DNA of 64,000 bases from positions 1 through 64,000 of the forward strand of contig NZ_JAKUCN010000001.1 in assembly GCF_022808595.1 (NCBI RefSeq), read 5' to 3'. Of the stretch, positions 8,824 to 20,530 are shown piece by piece (within the stretch, counting starts at the first letter, position 1; each line of letters opens with the position of its first letter). A program made the position numbers and the translations under genes. Origin of the DNA: Microvirga solisilvae (GTDB lineage Bacteria; Pseudomonadota; Alphaproteobacteria; Rhizobiales; Beijerinckiaceae). The notes below the pieces were generated by a model. That model was not told where the DNA came from, did not search any database, and was given only the letters and a program-made list of their open reading frames with translations.

Positions 8824-9128
8824 ACCGTCCCTGCGATCGTGCTCACACATGCAGCCGTCGTCGCGGTTGCCATGCTCATTTCTCCACATAGTCGCAGCCT
8901 GGTCGTTGCACGTGTGCATGACAGCATCGCGCTGATGTGCGTGGTTGCACATATCAAACATGAACACCAAGGAATTCAAGGAACAGAAGCGAGTCTGGGG
9001 ATGTTGTTTTCATGTCAGGCAGCGTGAATTTCGGGCAAGCTCCGACGCTTAGTAACGAGCTGTTAACCATAAGGCTTTTTGTGTGAGCAAGTTACAGAAG
9101 CGTGCTTTAGATTTTTGAGGAGGTTGCG
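8824..9128. other. Intergenic region with a CtrA-like half-site
   Basis: 305 bp with no convincing gene; a 62-codon frame at 8839 lacks a ribosome binding site and coding character. TTAACCAT at 9063-9070 matches the short CtrA-type motif known from Caulobacter, 59 nt before the start of the next small gene. Regulation by CtrA is an inference from one short motif. Confidence 0.35.
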
Positions 9129-9329
9129 ATGCAGGATATGTGGGCAAGAGCGCCCGGTGTGGTGATCGCTTTTCCGGATGCTGCGGAACGACCGCAGAAG
9201 CAGCACCTGAATGACGGTGAGCCGAGAGGCGAGATCCTGCTGTTCACGGGTGTGCGTTACGAGAGGCCGGCGCCGAATCCCGGACCGTCCCGTCCTTACG
9301 CCAGCAACCGTCCAGGCCGCCGCTCCTGA
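9129..9329 (+). CDS. Small uncharacterised protein (66 aa)
   Basis: A short soluble protein with a strong ribosome binding site (GAGGAGG, 6 nt before the ATG). It contains the recognisable block GEILLFTGVRYER, seen in small conserved hypotheticals of Hyphomicrobiales, and a Pro/Arg-rich tail. No signal peptide or membrane segment. The function is unknown; the good start signal and upstream TTAACCAT element favour a real gene. Confidence 0.68.
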   Translation: MQDMWARAPGVVIAFPDAAERPQKQHLNDGEPRGEILLFTGVRYERPAPNPGPSRPYASNRPGRRS

Positions 9330-9368
9330 TTTCCTTTTAGTGTTTGTTTTCACGTGACGCTTTTCGCG

Positions 9369-9872
9369 TCAGCTGAGCGCCTTTGCGAGATTACGCGTCA
9401 TCAGCACTGCATCCGGTCCATAGGTGAGGAGTTTTCCTTCCAGGCCGGGAACATCCGCCTTCCGGAAATCGAGCCGCTCCCAGAATCCTTGGGAGTTGTT
9501 GACGGCTACCAGCGACAGATTGCCGAAACCCGCCTTTGCCGCATGCTCGGCGAGTAAAGCGCCGATCTTCGCCGCGTGGCCCTTGCCGCGCGCCACGGGC
9601 AGCAAGGCGACGTCATGCACGTAATAGGTCGTGGCATCCCGAGGAATGTCGACGAGCATGGAGTTCAGCGCGGGCGGCTTGCCGAAGTGCCAGGGATGCG
9701 TGAGCGCATAACCGATGAGGTGCTCATCTTCTTCAAGGACGAGGCAGCCCTGCGGATAAAGATGCAGGCGCTCTTCGAAGACCGCCGCATCCTCGGGATG
9801 GTCGAGATGGATGGCATCAGCCAGGGCCTGTACCTGCGCGAGATCGCGCGCGCTCATAAGACGCCAGGGCAT
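9369..9872 (-). CDS. GNAT family N-acetyltransferase
   Basis: A 167-aa protein with the GNAT fold in order: N-terminal strand and helix (MSARDLAQVQALADAI), central strands ending in YYVHDVALLPVARGKGHAAK (motif A, with the acetyl-CoA pyrophosphate loop R-G-K-G-H-A) and a C-terminal NNSQGFWERLDFRK (motif B). The substrate cannot be told from sequence. It is the last gene of a minus-strand operon, starting 8 nt after the DUF1254 stop. Confidence 0.88.
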   Translation of the reverse strand: MPWRLMSARDLAQVQALADAIHLDHPEDAAVFEERLHLYPQGCLVLEEDEHLIGYALTHPWHFGKPPALNSMLVDIPRDATTYYVHDVALLPVARGKGHAAKIGALLAEHAAKAGFGNLSLVAVNNSQGFWERLDFRKADVPGLEGKLLTYGPDAVLMTRNLAKALS

Positions 9873-9880
9873 GTCTGATC

Positions 9881-10444
9881 TTACTCTTGCTGCTCGGTGG
9901 CACAGGAGACGGCCTTGGCGGCCTCTTCTGCAAGCGGACGCTGGCTTGCCGTGGGAGCTGCGACGCGGATGATCACGAAACCTTCTCTCTCAGGGGCGAC
10001 GATGCGCACGTCCCGCGACGGCTCGTTCTCGTCCTCCGCCGCGCGCGCTTCGTCGAGTTGGCGCGCGGTCATCGCGACGATCTCAAGATCGCCTCGCACG
10101 GCGGCGCGGTCCGTCACCGCGAAGAAGACGCCGCCCGCCTCCCTGTGAAACGAGAACGACAGCATGGTCGCTCCCGTCTTCGCCGAAACGCGCATCGGCC
10201 CATCCCGCAGATCGTAGGCGCAGGCGGCAACCGCAACTGCCGGATCGGGATAGGGCATCCAGGTATTCTCGGCGCCCGGGGCGCTGATGATCTGAGCCTT
10301 CTCCGCGCCGAGCAAGGAACCGATCTTCGCGAAAGCATCGTTCTCCGCGAGATGCGGTGTTGCGAGGATAGAGACGATGTGAACGCCTGCCGCCAGAACG
10401 AGGCCACAGAGCGTTGCGATCAGGAAGCGGCTGAAGCCTCTCAT
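9881..10444 (-). CDS. DUF1254 domain protein, membrane-anchored
   Basis: 187 aa from the ATG at 10444. It has an N-terminal hydrophobic segment (about residues 5-27, FLIATLCGLVLAAGVHIVSI), then a beta-rich domain with NTWMPYPDPAVAVAACAYDL and GPMRVSAKTGATMLSFSF, as in DUF1254 proteins. The start was chosen because ATG 10444 overlaps the upstream TGA (ATGA) and has TGGAG about 10 nt away; a GTG nine bases upstream is the alternative. In many bacteria DUF1254 and DUF1214 occur in one polypeptide, while here they are separate neighbouring genes, suggesting that the two products work together in the envelope. The biochemical role is unknown. Confidence 0.78.
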   Translation of the reverse strand: MRGFSRFLIATLCGLVLAAGVHIVSILATPHLAENDAFAKIGSLLGAEKAQIISAPGAENTWMPYPDPAVAVAACAYDLRDGPMRVSAKTGATMLSFSFHREAGGVFFAVTDRAAVRGDLEIVAMTARQLDEARAAEDENEPSRDVRIVAPEREGFVIIRVAAPTASQRPLAEEAAKAVSCATEQQE

Positions 10445-11109
10445 GAGCCGCACTCCACGCGCTGAATGGTGGGGAAGACGCTGTCAGTCAGGCCGGTGCC
10501 CGTCGCGCCGGGCGTATCATAGAGCCTCAGCACAATGCTGAACGGGCCGGAGGCGGGAAGCTGGAGCCAATTGCCGTCCTGAAGAGTTCGGGAAAGCGCG
10601 ATCGTGAACCGGTCCTGCGCATCACGCACGATCTCGCTGGAAGTGAAGCTGCTGCGTCCCAGTTCCGTCTTCGAGATGCGGCCATCACGATCATAGACGG
10701 CCAGCGTCCAGAGCCGCGCATTCGGGACGCCGGGGCCGACGCGATAAGTGCAGGCCGCATTCAGGCCTCTTCCCTCGCTGTCCGTCGTGGCGGTGAAGCC
10801 GAGGCCTTCGCCGATAGCCAGGGGAATCTCGCTGCGCTGGGCGATGATAGCGCGCATATAGGGATCGGCCTCAGCAGAGCCGAGGTCGGGCCATGCCTTC
10901 CACGGGCCGATGCTCAGGCTGCCGAAGGGCGGATCGCCCTTGAGAACGAAATAGGTCGAGCCAAGACCCAGCCCCAGCGCGAGAAGGAGCGTGTAGACGA
11001 TCAGGACGACGGTGGGGATGGATCGATTGGTCACGGATTTTGTTACATGCGTCGGGGCGCGCATCGAAGCTGCCTCGGCGGCATTCGTCAATATCGTCTC
11101 GCTGTTCAT
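10441..11109 (-). CDS. DUF1214 domain protein, membrane-anchored
   Basis: 222 aa. It has a cytosolic N-tail, a transmembrane helix around residues 33-55 (VVLIVYTLLLALGLGLGSTY) and a C-terminal DUF1214 domain (YTLLxx region followed by RLWTLAVYDRDGRISK, DGNWLQLPASGPFSIVLRLY). DUF1214 domains are beta-sandwiches of unknown catalytic role, often paired with DUF1254. The ATG at 11109 lies 2 nt after the penicillin-binding protein stop. There is no good ribosome binding site, so translation is probably coupled. An internal ATG at 11064 is an alternative. Confidence 0.82.
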   Translation of the reverse strand: MNSETILTNAAEAASMRAPTHVTKSVTNRSIPTVVLIVYTLLLALGLGLGSTYFVLKGDPPFGSLSIGPWKAWPDLGSAEADPYMRAIIAQRSEIPLAIGEGLGFTATTDSEGRGLNAACTYRVGPGVPNARLWTLAVYDRDGRISKTELGRSSFTSSEIVRDAQDRFTIALSRTLQDGNWLQLPASGPFSIVLRLYDTPGATGTGLTDSVFPTIQRVECGS

Positions 11110-11111
11110 GG

Positions 11112-13322
11112 TCAGGGCATGGCCACTTGGCGGGACGGTCCCACGGATCCGGTCATGCCCTCGATGGTGCTTTCCTTGACCGTCGCACCGCTGCGCTCCA
11201 CCGTTTGGAAGAGGGTGCCGATGGTGCCCAGCACCTCAAAGGACTTGCGGGACAACGTACCGGCCAGGAAAGCCTGAGAGGGACCCTGAGCCTGATCCAC
11301 AGCCGGACGGCCCGAATTCGCCACACGGGCAAAGGCGCCCGAGTCCACGCCCGGGATCGGGCGGATCTCGAGGTTCTGGTGCGCGATGTTCATCACCTCG
11401 TGCCAAGTCAAAGCGGGCAGGGTGCCGCCGGTCATGTTGTTCATCGGCTTGGAATCGTCGTTGCCGTACCAGACGGAGGCGACGAGGTTGCCGGTATAGC
11501 CGACGAACCAGGCGTCCTTGTAGCCATTGGTGGTGCCGGTCTTGCCCGCGACGGGCACGCCTTCGATGGCAGCGCGCTTGCCGGTGCCTTCGGTCACGAC
11601 CTTGTTCAGCATGAAGTTCATGTCGGTGACGACACGCGGCTCGAGCACCTGCTTGGGAGGCGTGTCCCGGTCATGGCGATAGATCACCTCGCCGGACGAG
11701 TTGCGCACTTCCCAGGCCGCGTAGGGCTCGGCGCGCTTGCCGCCATTGGCGAAGACGGCATAGCCCGCTGCCATGTCGATCGCTGTCACTTCGGCGGCGC
11801 CGATGGGCAGGGGAGCCTCGTTCGCCAGCGGGTGGGTGAGGCCCATGCGCTTGGCGGTGTCGATGATGATGGCGCGGCCGGCCTTCGCATTGCCCTTGCC
11901 GATCTCGAGCGACATCCGCACCGGGATCGAATTGATAGAGCGCGCCAGGGCCGAGCTGAGCGGCATCGAGCCGGAGAAGGAGCGTCCGTAATTCTGCGGG
12001 CACCAATTGCCGAGGCAGATGGGGGCGTCGACGACGTTTGACGTCGGACGCAGTTTCGGGTTCGTGGTGAGCGCCGCCGCATAGACGAAGGGCTTGAAGG
12101 ACGAGCCCGGCTGGCGCAGGCCGTTCGTGGCGCGGTTGAACTGGCTCTGACCGTAATCGCGGCCGCCGACGATGGTGCGTACGGCTCCATCCACGTCCAT
12201 GACGACGATGGCGCCCTGGCCCGCACGGTACTGGCGGCCGTTCTGGCGGAGCTGGTTCTCCAGCACCTCTTCCGCGTGACGCTGCAAGGCGGTGTCGAGA
12301 GGCGTCTTGACGATGAGCACGCGCTCGGCGCCGAACTTCTTCTCGGTGGCCAGCGCCTGCACCTGCTCGAAGGCCCAGTCGAGATAGAAGTCAGGGGTGC
12401 TTTCACGCTCACGATTGACCGGCGTGGCCGGGTTGCGGCGGGCCGTCTGGATCTGGCCCTCGGTGAGGAAGCCCGCCTCGACCATGTTGCGCAGCACCTC
12501 GTTGGCGCGGGCGCGGGCAGCCGGCAGGTTCACATGCGGAGCGTACTTCGTCGGCGCCTTGAAGAGGCCTGCCAGCATGGCGGCTTCAGCAAGCGTCAGA
12601 TCCTTCGCGGGCTTGCCGAAATAGTAATCGGCAGCAGCCACGACGCCATGGGCGCCGCCGCCCATATAGGCGCGGTCGAGATAGAGCTTGAGGATCTCGT
12701 CCTTGGTCAGGTGGAATTCGAGCCAGAGAGCCAGGAATGCTTCCTTGATCTTGCGCTCCAGGGAGCGCTCGTTCGTGAGGAAGAGGTTCTTCGCCAGCTG
12801 CTGGGTGATGGAGGAGCCGCCTTGCACCACGCCGCCGCCCTGGGCATTGACCAGGAGAGCGCGGAAGGTGCCGATGGGATCGATGCCCCAGTGATCGTAG
12901 AAGCGCCGGTCTTCCGTCGCGAGCGCCGCCTTGATCATGTAATCCGGAAAGTCCTCGAGCTTGTAGGAATCGTCGAGGTGGAGACCACGTCGGCCGACCT
13001 CCTGGCCGTAGCGGTCGAGGAAGGTAACGGCGAGGTCCTGGGTCTTGAGCCAGTCGTCCTCCGTCTCACGGAAGGCGGGAAGCGCCAGGGCCAGCATCAC
13101 GATGCCGCCGGCGGCGCCCAGGGTCGTTGCCTCGCTGGTCAGGTCGAGGAGGACGCGCGTGGGCCCGCGAAACCGCAGACATTTCATCTTCTCGGAATAG
13201 GACCCGTAGGCTGAAGCCAGCCGATTCCCGCTCTGAAACAGGAACGAGTTGAGCCAAGCATCCAGCCAGAGCGCGGCATGCTTGAGCCGTGTCGAGAAGG
13301 GGGTAGGGGGCTGCTGGCGCAC
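11112..13322 (-). CDS. Class A penicillin-binding protein (glycosyltransferase/transpeptidase)
   Basis: A bifunctional peptidoglycan synthase of 736 aa at the periplasmic face of the inner membrane. It has one membrane helix (about 64-84), then a GT51 transglycosylase domain with the catalytic Glu in ATEDRRFYDHWG (E137) and QGGSSITQQLAKN. The transpeptidase domain follows with SSFK (nucleophile S407), the SxN box in ARSINSIP and KTGTT. The start is GTG at 13322 with AAGGGA upstream. It is the first gene of the operon with DUF1214, DUF1254 and GNAT genes, so those products may serve cell-wall processes. Confidence 0.94.
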   Translation of the reverse strand: MRQQPPTPFSTRLKHAALWLDAWLNSFLFQSGNRLASAYGSYSEKMKCLRFRGPTRVLLDLTSEATTLGAAGGIVMLALALPAFRETEDDWLKTQDLAVTFLDRYGQEVGRRGLHLDDSYKLEDFPDYMIKAALATEDRRFYDHWGIDPIGTFRALLVNAQGGGVVQGGSSITQQLAKNLFLTNERSLERKIKEAFLALWLEFHLTKDEILKLYLDRAYMGGGAHGVVAAADYYFGKPAKDLTLAEAAMLAGLFKAPTKYAPHVNLPAARARANEVLRNMVEAGFLTEGQIQTARRNPATPVNRERESTPDFYLDWAFEQVQALATEKKFGAERVLIVKTPLDTALQRHAEEVLENQLRQNGRQYRAGQGAIVVMDVDGAVRTIVGGRDYGQSQFNRATNGLRQPGSSFKPFVYAAALTTNPKLRPTSNVVDAPICLGNWCPQNYGRSFSGSMPLSSALARSINSIPVRMSLEIGKGNAKAGRAIIIDTAKRMGLTHPLANEAPLPIGAAEVTAIDMAAGYAVFANGGKRAEPYAAWEVRNSSGEVIYRHDRDTPPKQVLEPRVVTDMNFMLNKVVTEGTGKRAAIEGVPVAGKTGTTNGYKDAWFVGYTGNLVASVWYGNDDSKPMNNMTGGTLPALTWHEVMNIAHQNLEIRPIPGVDSGAFARVANSGRPAVDQAQGPSQAFLAGTLSRKSFEVLGTIGTLFQTVERSGATVKESTIEGMTGSVGPSRQVAMP

Positions 13323-13540
13323 GATGGTCCCTTAGGGCAGGTCAGTAAGCCTGAGATGCCTTGTTTTATGATCGTTGATTTCCGTTACGGCAACGTTCGC
13401 ACGTGACGTCCTGTGTTATCAACAACTCACAAACATGTTCCCCGGTTCACCTAGAGCATACCGGCCCAAGAAAAAGGTTTGTGGTTGTGTGTTGCCGCAC
13501 CTTCCTTCAAACCGCCGCAAAGAAAGTTCACAGAGCCCGC

Positions 13541-14047
13541 ATGTCCCCCAAAACACTGCACAATCGCTCCGAGCAGGAGGAGCAGCCTTTCTGGCGCGTG
13601 AAAACGCTCGAAGCCTTGAGCCTCGACGAATGGGAGAGCCTGTGCGACGGCTGCGGCCGCTGCTGCCTGGTCAAGCTCGAGGACGAGGATACGGCCGAGG
13701 TTCTCTATACCGATGTGGGCTGCACCCTGCTCGACGACGAGACCTGTCGGTGCCGGGATTATCCGAACCGCCAGGCCAAGGTTGCCGATTGCGTGCGGTT
13801 GACGCCGGAGGCCGTGCGCAGCCTGTCATGGCTGCCGAAGACCTGCGGTTACCGGCTCGTCGCGGAAGGCCGCGACCTGCCCTGGTGGCACCCGCTCGTC
13901 TCGGGCGATCCGGAAACGGTGCATGCGGCCGGCATCTCCGTGCGCGACCGGGTGGCGGGACCCGAGGAAGAGTTCAGCTTGGCCGAGCTCCTGGAGCGCC
14001 TCACGGATTGGCCCATGGAGGATGGAGCCTCCGAAGAGCCCGCTTAG
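13541..14047 (+). CDS. YcgN/UPF0260 family cysteine-cluster protein
   Basis: 168 aa. The Cys-rich motif [14 protein letters not shown] near residue 38, the later [14 protein letters not shown] and [18 protein letters not shown] match the UPF0260 (E. coli YcgN) family, a branch of the CxxCxxCC proteins suspected to bind a metal or Fe-S cluster. The ATG at 13541 was chosen because the 46 upstream codons do not resemble the family. The stop overlaps that of the convergent AI-2E gene by 3-4 nt. Confidence 0.88.
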   Translation: MSPKTLHNRSEQEEQPFWRVKTLEALSLDEWESLCDGCGRCCLVKLEDEDTAEVLYTDVGCTLLDDETCRCRDYPNRQAKVADCVRLTPEAVRSLSWLPKTCGYRLVAEGRDLPWWHPLVSGDPETVHAAGISVRDRVAGPEEEFSLAELLERLTDWPMEDGASEEPA

Positions 14048-15120
14048 ATAGCACTGTCCTCCTTCGCCTCCGCCTCGCCCGGAATGGGTGTCTCCTCGCC
14101 GAGCGTTTCCCGCACATAGAGCTTCTTCACCAGCACATAGACCACGACCGCCAGCGGGAAGCCGAAGACCAGGCCCAGGGTGCCGAAGAGGATACTTCCG
14201 ACCAGGATCGCGAAGAGCGCCAGCGCGGGGGGAATGCTGACGACGCTGCGCGCTATCAGCGGAAAGATCACATTGCCTTCGATCTGCTGGATCGCCAGGA
14301 CCGCAAGGATAGTCCAGAGCGCGGTCTCGCCGCTGATGCTGAAAGCGAACAGCACGGCAGGCAGCGCGCCGAGAATAGGGCCGAGGAACGGGATGAAATC
14401 GGCAAGACCCGCGATCATGCCCAAGGCATAGGGGGAAGGAAGGCCGATGATCCAGAATGCGAGAGACGACAGAACCGCAACGCAGGCCATGGCGATCAAC
14501 TGCGACATGAGCCATAGACGCAGGGCCTGACCCGCAGTGTCGAGCGAGCCTTCCGCGAGTTCATGATGGCGCTTGGGGAAGAGCTTGATGAAGCCCTGTT
14601 TGTAGAGCCTCGGCGAAGCTGCGATGTAGATGCCGGCAATCACCACGAGCAGGAAATCCGCAAAGCCGCTCAGAACCGCACCGCCGATGCCGGCGATTCG
14701 CGTCGCTAGGCCTCCGGTCGGCATGTTGTTCATCATTTCCGACAGGTCGTCGGAGACAGCGCCGAAGCCGAGCTGCTTGCTGAAATTGTCGATGACGAAG
14801 GGGAGACGCTCCACCACGTTGGTGAATTGCGCCCTCATCTGCGTTCCGAACAGAGCGATCAAGCCAAGAACGATCGCAAAGATGATGATGCTTGCGACCC
14901 ACAGGGCCCAACGCTCCGGGACGCGCAGGTATCGAACGAGCACATCTGCGGAGGCGTGCAGGATCAAGGCGACAAGGATGGCTCCGAAGGCCAGCAGCAG
15001 AACATCCGCCAGCTTCCAGAGCAGCAGCGCCAGCAGAATAAGACCTAAGACGATGAGGGTTTTTCGGACGAACTCGGCATCGCCCATGATCCTGCGAAAA
15101 GAATACCCGTCTTCGTCCAT
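14044..15120 (-). CDS. AI-2E family transporter (TqsA/PerM-like permease)
   Basis: A 358-aa inner-membrane protein with about eight hydrophobic segments. Two N-terminal pairs ([40 protein letters not shown]) are followed by a long amphipathic region and a C-terminal bundle containing the signature [20 protein letters not shown] and [18 protein letters not shown]. The family exports small molecules, in a few cases AI-2; the substrate here is unknown. ATG 15120 has GGAAGTGG upstream and is preferred over 15150. Confidence 0.9.
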   Translation of the reverse strand: MDEDGYSFRRIMGDAEFVRKTLIVLGLILLALLLWKLADVLLLAFGAILVALILHASADVLVRYLRVPERWALWVASIIIFAIVLGLIALFGTQMRAQFTNVVERLPFVIDNFSKQLGFGAVSDDLSEMMNNMPTGGLATRIAGIGGAVLSGFADFLLVVIAGIYIAASPRLYKQGFIKLFPKRHHELAEGSLDTAGQALRLWLMSQLIAMACVAVLSSLAFWIIGLPSPYALGMIAGLADFIPFLGPILGALPAVLFAFSISGETALWTILAVLAIQQIEGNVIFPLIARSVVSIPPALALFAILVGSILFGTLGLVFGFPLAVVVYVLVKKLYVRETLGEETPIPGEAEAKEDSAI

Positions 15121-15311
15121 CAATCCACTTCCTGCCTCGCCAGATGACAATTAAAACGGCGAAGCTGGGTTCCCTCGTAAGATCTGTTCCATATCCCTAG
15201 GGGCTTTTTTGTTCCTGCTTGGCTGTTGTTATTTTGTATTTGTGGCGTGGTTTTCGAAAAGGAACGTAAAACGCTAAAAGCAGTTGATCTGGCAGAAGGA
15301 GGATTCATGTA

Positions 15312-15389
15312 ATGACCTCGAATGTCATCTGCTTTTTGCTTGGCACGGTATTCCCATTGGCAACCGTTGGCTGGATCATTTCTCATTGA
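15312..15389 (+). CDS. Candidate 25-aa single-pass membrane peptide
   Basis: An ATG at 15312 is preceded by AGAAGGAGG (ending at 15302, 9 nt upstream) and opens a 25-codon frame. The peptide is almost entirely hydrophobic: it begins MTSNVICFLLGTVF and ends with TVGWIISH, enough for one transmembrane helix. It lies in an otherwise gene-free stretch and is followed 67 nt later by a clear terminator, as expected for a short monocistronic mRNA. It resembles no known small protein by memory. A leader peptide or toxin-like peptide cannot be excluded. Confidence 0.5.
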   Translation: MTSNVICFLLGTVFPLATVGWIISH

Positions 15390-15455
15390 TTGTCAGAACT
15401 AATCTTGCCGGCGATTTTGTAGGGGCAATAAGGCTGCCGACCTGCTCAGAAACTT

Positions 15456-15487
15456 AAAAACCCGCCACGAGATGAGGCGGGTTTTTT
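15456..15487. terminator. Bidirectional Rho-independent terminator
   Basis: Stem AAAACCCGCC / GGCGGGTTTT with a 9-nt loop and T-runs on both strands. It sits between the plus-strand small ORF and the end of the minus-strand DUF2939 gene, serving either or both. Confidence 0.88.
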
Positions 15488-15508
15488 AATGCCCTCTAGT
15501 GACTCTTC

Positions 15509-16093
15509 TTAACGCGATGCGACTGCCGCGCGTTTGATCAATTCTTCGCGCAGCGCTGTCGGAAGCTCAATGCCGCTCAAGCGCCAAGTGGTGTCTCTCA
15601 GTCGCATGGTAATCCGGAACTGCTCATCTTTGGGTTGATCGATCCGGATCGGAATGGTCACGATCCTGAAGCCCTCGGTTTCCGAAAACAGGAAGGTACG
15701 CCAAGCTTCCCGTAGCGAGCCTATTTCAAGGCGTGGTGGAGGAGGCGCATTCTCGGGGCGCCCCATCGTCTTCTCGGGCCAGCCATGCTCGAAAAGATCG
15801 GCTAGTGCCTCGGGATTGATGAACTGCTCGATCACAGGGTTGAGAACAGCGGCCCCAGCCTCCGCGGCCATGTCCCGTTCCTGCCCTTCCAGATCCCGAT
15901 CCTTCAGATACTCGTTGAGGATCTGGCTAGAGAGCGAGGTTCGGAGAGCATTGAAATTCACGCGCTCCGTGATCCGGTCGATGTCGCGCGCTTCCACCGC
16001 CTTGCTCAGGTCGTAGAGCGCGACGAAGGGCGAGACCAGGAAGATCGCCCAGGCCAGAAAAAGGAGAAAGCTTATCCGTAACGTCCAGCGCAT
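15509..16093 (-). CDS. DUF2939 family secreted/anchored protein
   Basis: 194 aa with an N-terminal hydrophobic segment (residues 6-26, RISFLLFLAWAIFLVSPFVAL). The family signature follows: LYDLSKAVEARDIDRITERV, then NFNALRTSLSSQI, and a C-terminal strand set ending MRLRDTTWRLSGIELP. Proteins of this family are found in many proteobacteria with unknown role, probably periplasmic or outer-face. It is monocistronic, bounded by terminators. Confidence 0.85.
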   Translation of the reverse strand: MRWTLRISFLLFLAWAIFLVSPFVALYDLSKAVEARDIDRITERVNFNALRTSLSSQILNEYLKDRDLEGQERDMAAEAGAAVLNPVIEQFINPEALADLFEHGWPEKTMGRPENAPPPPRLEIGSLREAWRTFLFSETEGFRIVTIPIRIDQPKDEQFRITMRLRDTTWRLSGIELPTALREELIKRAAVASR

Positions 16094-16192
16094 GTGCTCG
16101 GTACTTCCTTCGCTGTGCCGCCAGTCTTTCGCTTTGAAAAAGAAGAACGGGCTGCGATTAGGGAAGGCCCCTATGTGGGAAGCGCCGAAGAC

Positions 16193-16226
16193 AAAAAAAG
16201 GGCGACCGAATGGCCGCCCTTTTTCG
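16193..16226 (-). terminator. Terminator of the TRAP solute-binding protein gene
   Basis: Stem AAAAAGGGCG-A-CC / GG-C-CGCCCTTTTT with a GAAT loop and one mismatch, T-rich on both strands. It lies 20 nt beyond the stop of the gene ending at 16246. Confidence 0.8.
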
Positions 16227-16245
16227 GATTTGATGGGAGATCCGA

Positions 16246-18982
<2,737 letters not shown>

Positions 18983-19123
18983 CGATGTAAACATAATCAC
19001 GTTACATTTTAGGCGCAATCGCCGGTTTTCTCAGGCCGTTCGAAATTAAGGGAAATGATGCCTTCGGAATGCGGGCTGAACCAACCTTGGCCGCTCGAGC
19101 GGCATGCATTCCTAGGTCGGGTT

Positions 19124-19282
19124 CTAGCTTCTGGGTTCGCTGAAGGCTTCGGCTGCACAAACGAGGGTGAATAGGGCAACGACGCCGATCAGTTCGGCGA
19201 GGCTGGTCATCGCGGTTGATGGGTCCGCGACATAAAAAATCGCGCTCATGATGAGCGCAATAATAGTAGCCCAAGCGAGCAT
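19124..19282 (-). CDS. Small two-helix membrane protein (52 aa)
   Basis: ATG 19282 is preceded by GGGAGAAGG, a strong ribosome binding site. The peptide has two hydrophobic helices (WATIIALIMSAIFYVA and LIGVVALFTLVCAAEAF) joined by a short polar turn. It is monocistronic and divergent from the EEP gene. No family recognised. Confidence 0.65.
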   Translation of the reverse strand: MLAWATIIALIMSAIFYVADPSTAMTSLAELIGVVALFTLVCAAEAFSEPRS

Positions 19283-19425
19283 GGGCCTTCTCCCGCATAT
19301 TCGTGTGCGATCATCTAACCCCAAAGGGGCAAAGAAGTTCCTAAGACGCGGAAATTTTTTCTCTCAGGTTCATCGGAGGCCCGGGCGCCTTAGCTATCCA
19401 ACGGATTGTTGCGAAGGATGGAACC

Positions 19426-20445
19426 TTGCGACCCCTCGTCGATCAAGCCGTGCCCGATCTTCCCTGCCCGGATGAAAGTCTGCTCGTTGAAGCACGCAGA
19501 GCAGAGGCTGGTTCTCATGCGTGCCTTCTCGACCGGATCGACGCCTTCCAAGCGATCGAGTTTCGCGCGCCTCCCAGAGCGATGGGCTCCCCTGAGCGCC
19601 TGCGCGTGGCTGCTCTCAACGCAGAACGCTTAAAGCGCCCGCGCGCCGTGCGGCGTCTCATCGACGATGTCGGTGCTCATGTCGTGCTCATGAGCGAAGT
19701 GGATGTGGGAATGGCCCGCTCCGGCAACACCCATACCATCCGCGACTTCATCGGCTCGTCGGATCATGGTTATCTTTTCGGCGCGGAGTTCGTGGAGCTC
19801 GATCTCGGCGACGAGCGGGAGATGCGGAACCATGCAGGCGAGCGCAACGCCTGCAGCCTTCATGGCAATGCCATCGTCAGCGCGCTCAACCTCGAACAGC
19901 CGCATGTGATTCCGCTCGAGGAGAGCGGATTATGGTTCAAGGGGATCAACGGCGCTCAACGGCGTATCGGCGGCAGGATCGCCGTTGCCGCCCGCGTGTC
20001 GAACGCACCGCGCCCGCTCTGGCTTGTCAGCCTGCATCTGGAAAGCAAGACCGATCCCGCCGACCGGCAGAAGCAGATTTTAAATCTGCTGCGCGCCCTC
20101 GACAGCATTGCGCCGAACGAAGCCTGCCTCATCGGTGGCGATTGCAACACGAAGGCCTTGCCGAGAGGCGAGGGGGAACGCACACTGCTTCTCCAAGAGC
20201 CCGAACGCTTCGAGCCGCTCTTCGGGGATCTCCGCAAAGCGGGATTCGTCTGGACCGGCGCGAATCTCGGGTTGCCGACTCAGCGCGATGGTCCGGAGAA
20301 AACGCATCCCCGTCCGTTCGGAAAGCTCGATTGGCTGTTCGTGCGCGGCGTGAAGGCGGAGAATCCGCAGGTCGTTCCGTCTCTCGATGAAAGCGGACAA
20401 CCGTTTTCGGACCATGAGATGGTCTGCGTCGATATCCTTCTGTGA
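19426..20445 (+). CDS. Endonuclease/exonuclease/phosphatase (EEP) family protein
   Basis: 339 aa. The EEP fold residues are present in order: Asn in VAALNAERLK, the metal-binding Glu in VLMSEVDVGM, His in LVSLHLESK, Asp and Asn in IGGDCNTKAL, and the terminal SDH in FSDHEMVC. This predicts a Mg-dependent phosphodiesterase or phosphatase of unknown substrate. The first ~55 residues are outside the domain. No signal peptide. The start is TTG at 19426 with AAGGATGG upstream; this is the least certain part. It precedes, but is probably not part of, the GTA cluster. Confidence 0.85.
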   Translation: MRPLVDQAVPDLPCPDESLLVEARRAEAGSHACLLDRIDAFQAIEFRAPPRAMGSPERLRVAALNAERLKRPRAVRRLIDDVGAHVVLMSEVDVGMARSGNTHTIRDFIGSSDHGYLFGAEFVELDLGDEREMRNHAGERNACSLHGNAIVSALNLEQPHVIPLEESGLWFKGINGAQRRIGGRIAVAARVSNAPRPLWLVSLHLESKTDPADRQKQILNLLRALDSIAPNEACLIGGDCNTKALPRGEGERTLLLQEPERFEPLFGDLRKAGFVWTGANLGLPTQRDGPEKTHPRPFGKLDWLFVRGVKAENPQVVPSLDESGQPFSDHEMVCVDILL

Positions 20446-20476
20446 AAAGGCGGCATAGAGCCCGCGAGAATCCTGC

Positions 20477-20513
20477 TTGACAGCGCAACGCTGTTAGAGT
20501 ACAAAACGTGAAC
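20477..20513 (+). promoter_or_regulatory. Promoter with LexA-like box ahead of the GTA cluster
   Basis: A perfect -35 TTGACA (20477-20482), a 17-nt spacer and the -10 TACAAA (20500-20505). Overlapping the -10 is GTAC-N7-GAAC (20499-20513). On the other strand this reads GTTC-N7-GTAC, one mismatch from the alphaproteobacterial LexA box GTTC-N7-GTTC. The promoter call is good; SOS control is an inference. Confidence 0.6.
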
Positions 20514-20530
20514 ACTGACGAAGTGTGAAT

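Noticed and set aside
8839..9027. 62-codon frame between DUF1491 and the small gene
   Set aside because: No ribosome binding site and no conserved pattern recognised.
9355..9372. Hairpin TGACGC/GCGTCA at the end of the GNAT gene as a terminator
   Set aside because: Short stem without a T-run on either strand and overlapping the stop codon.
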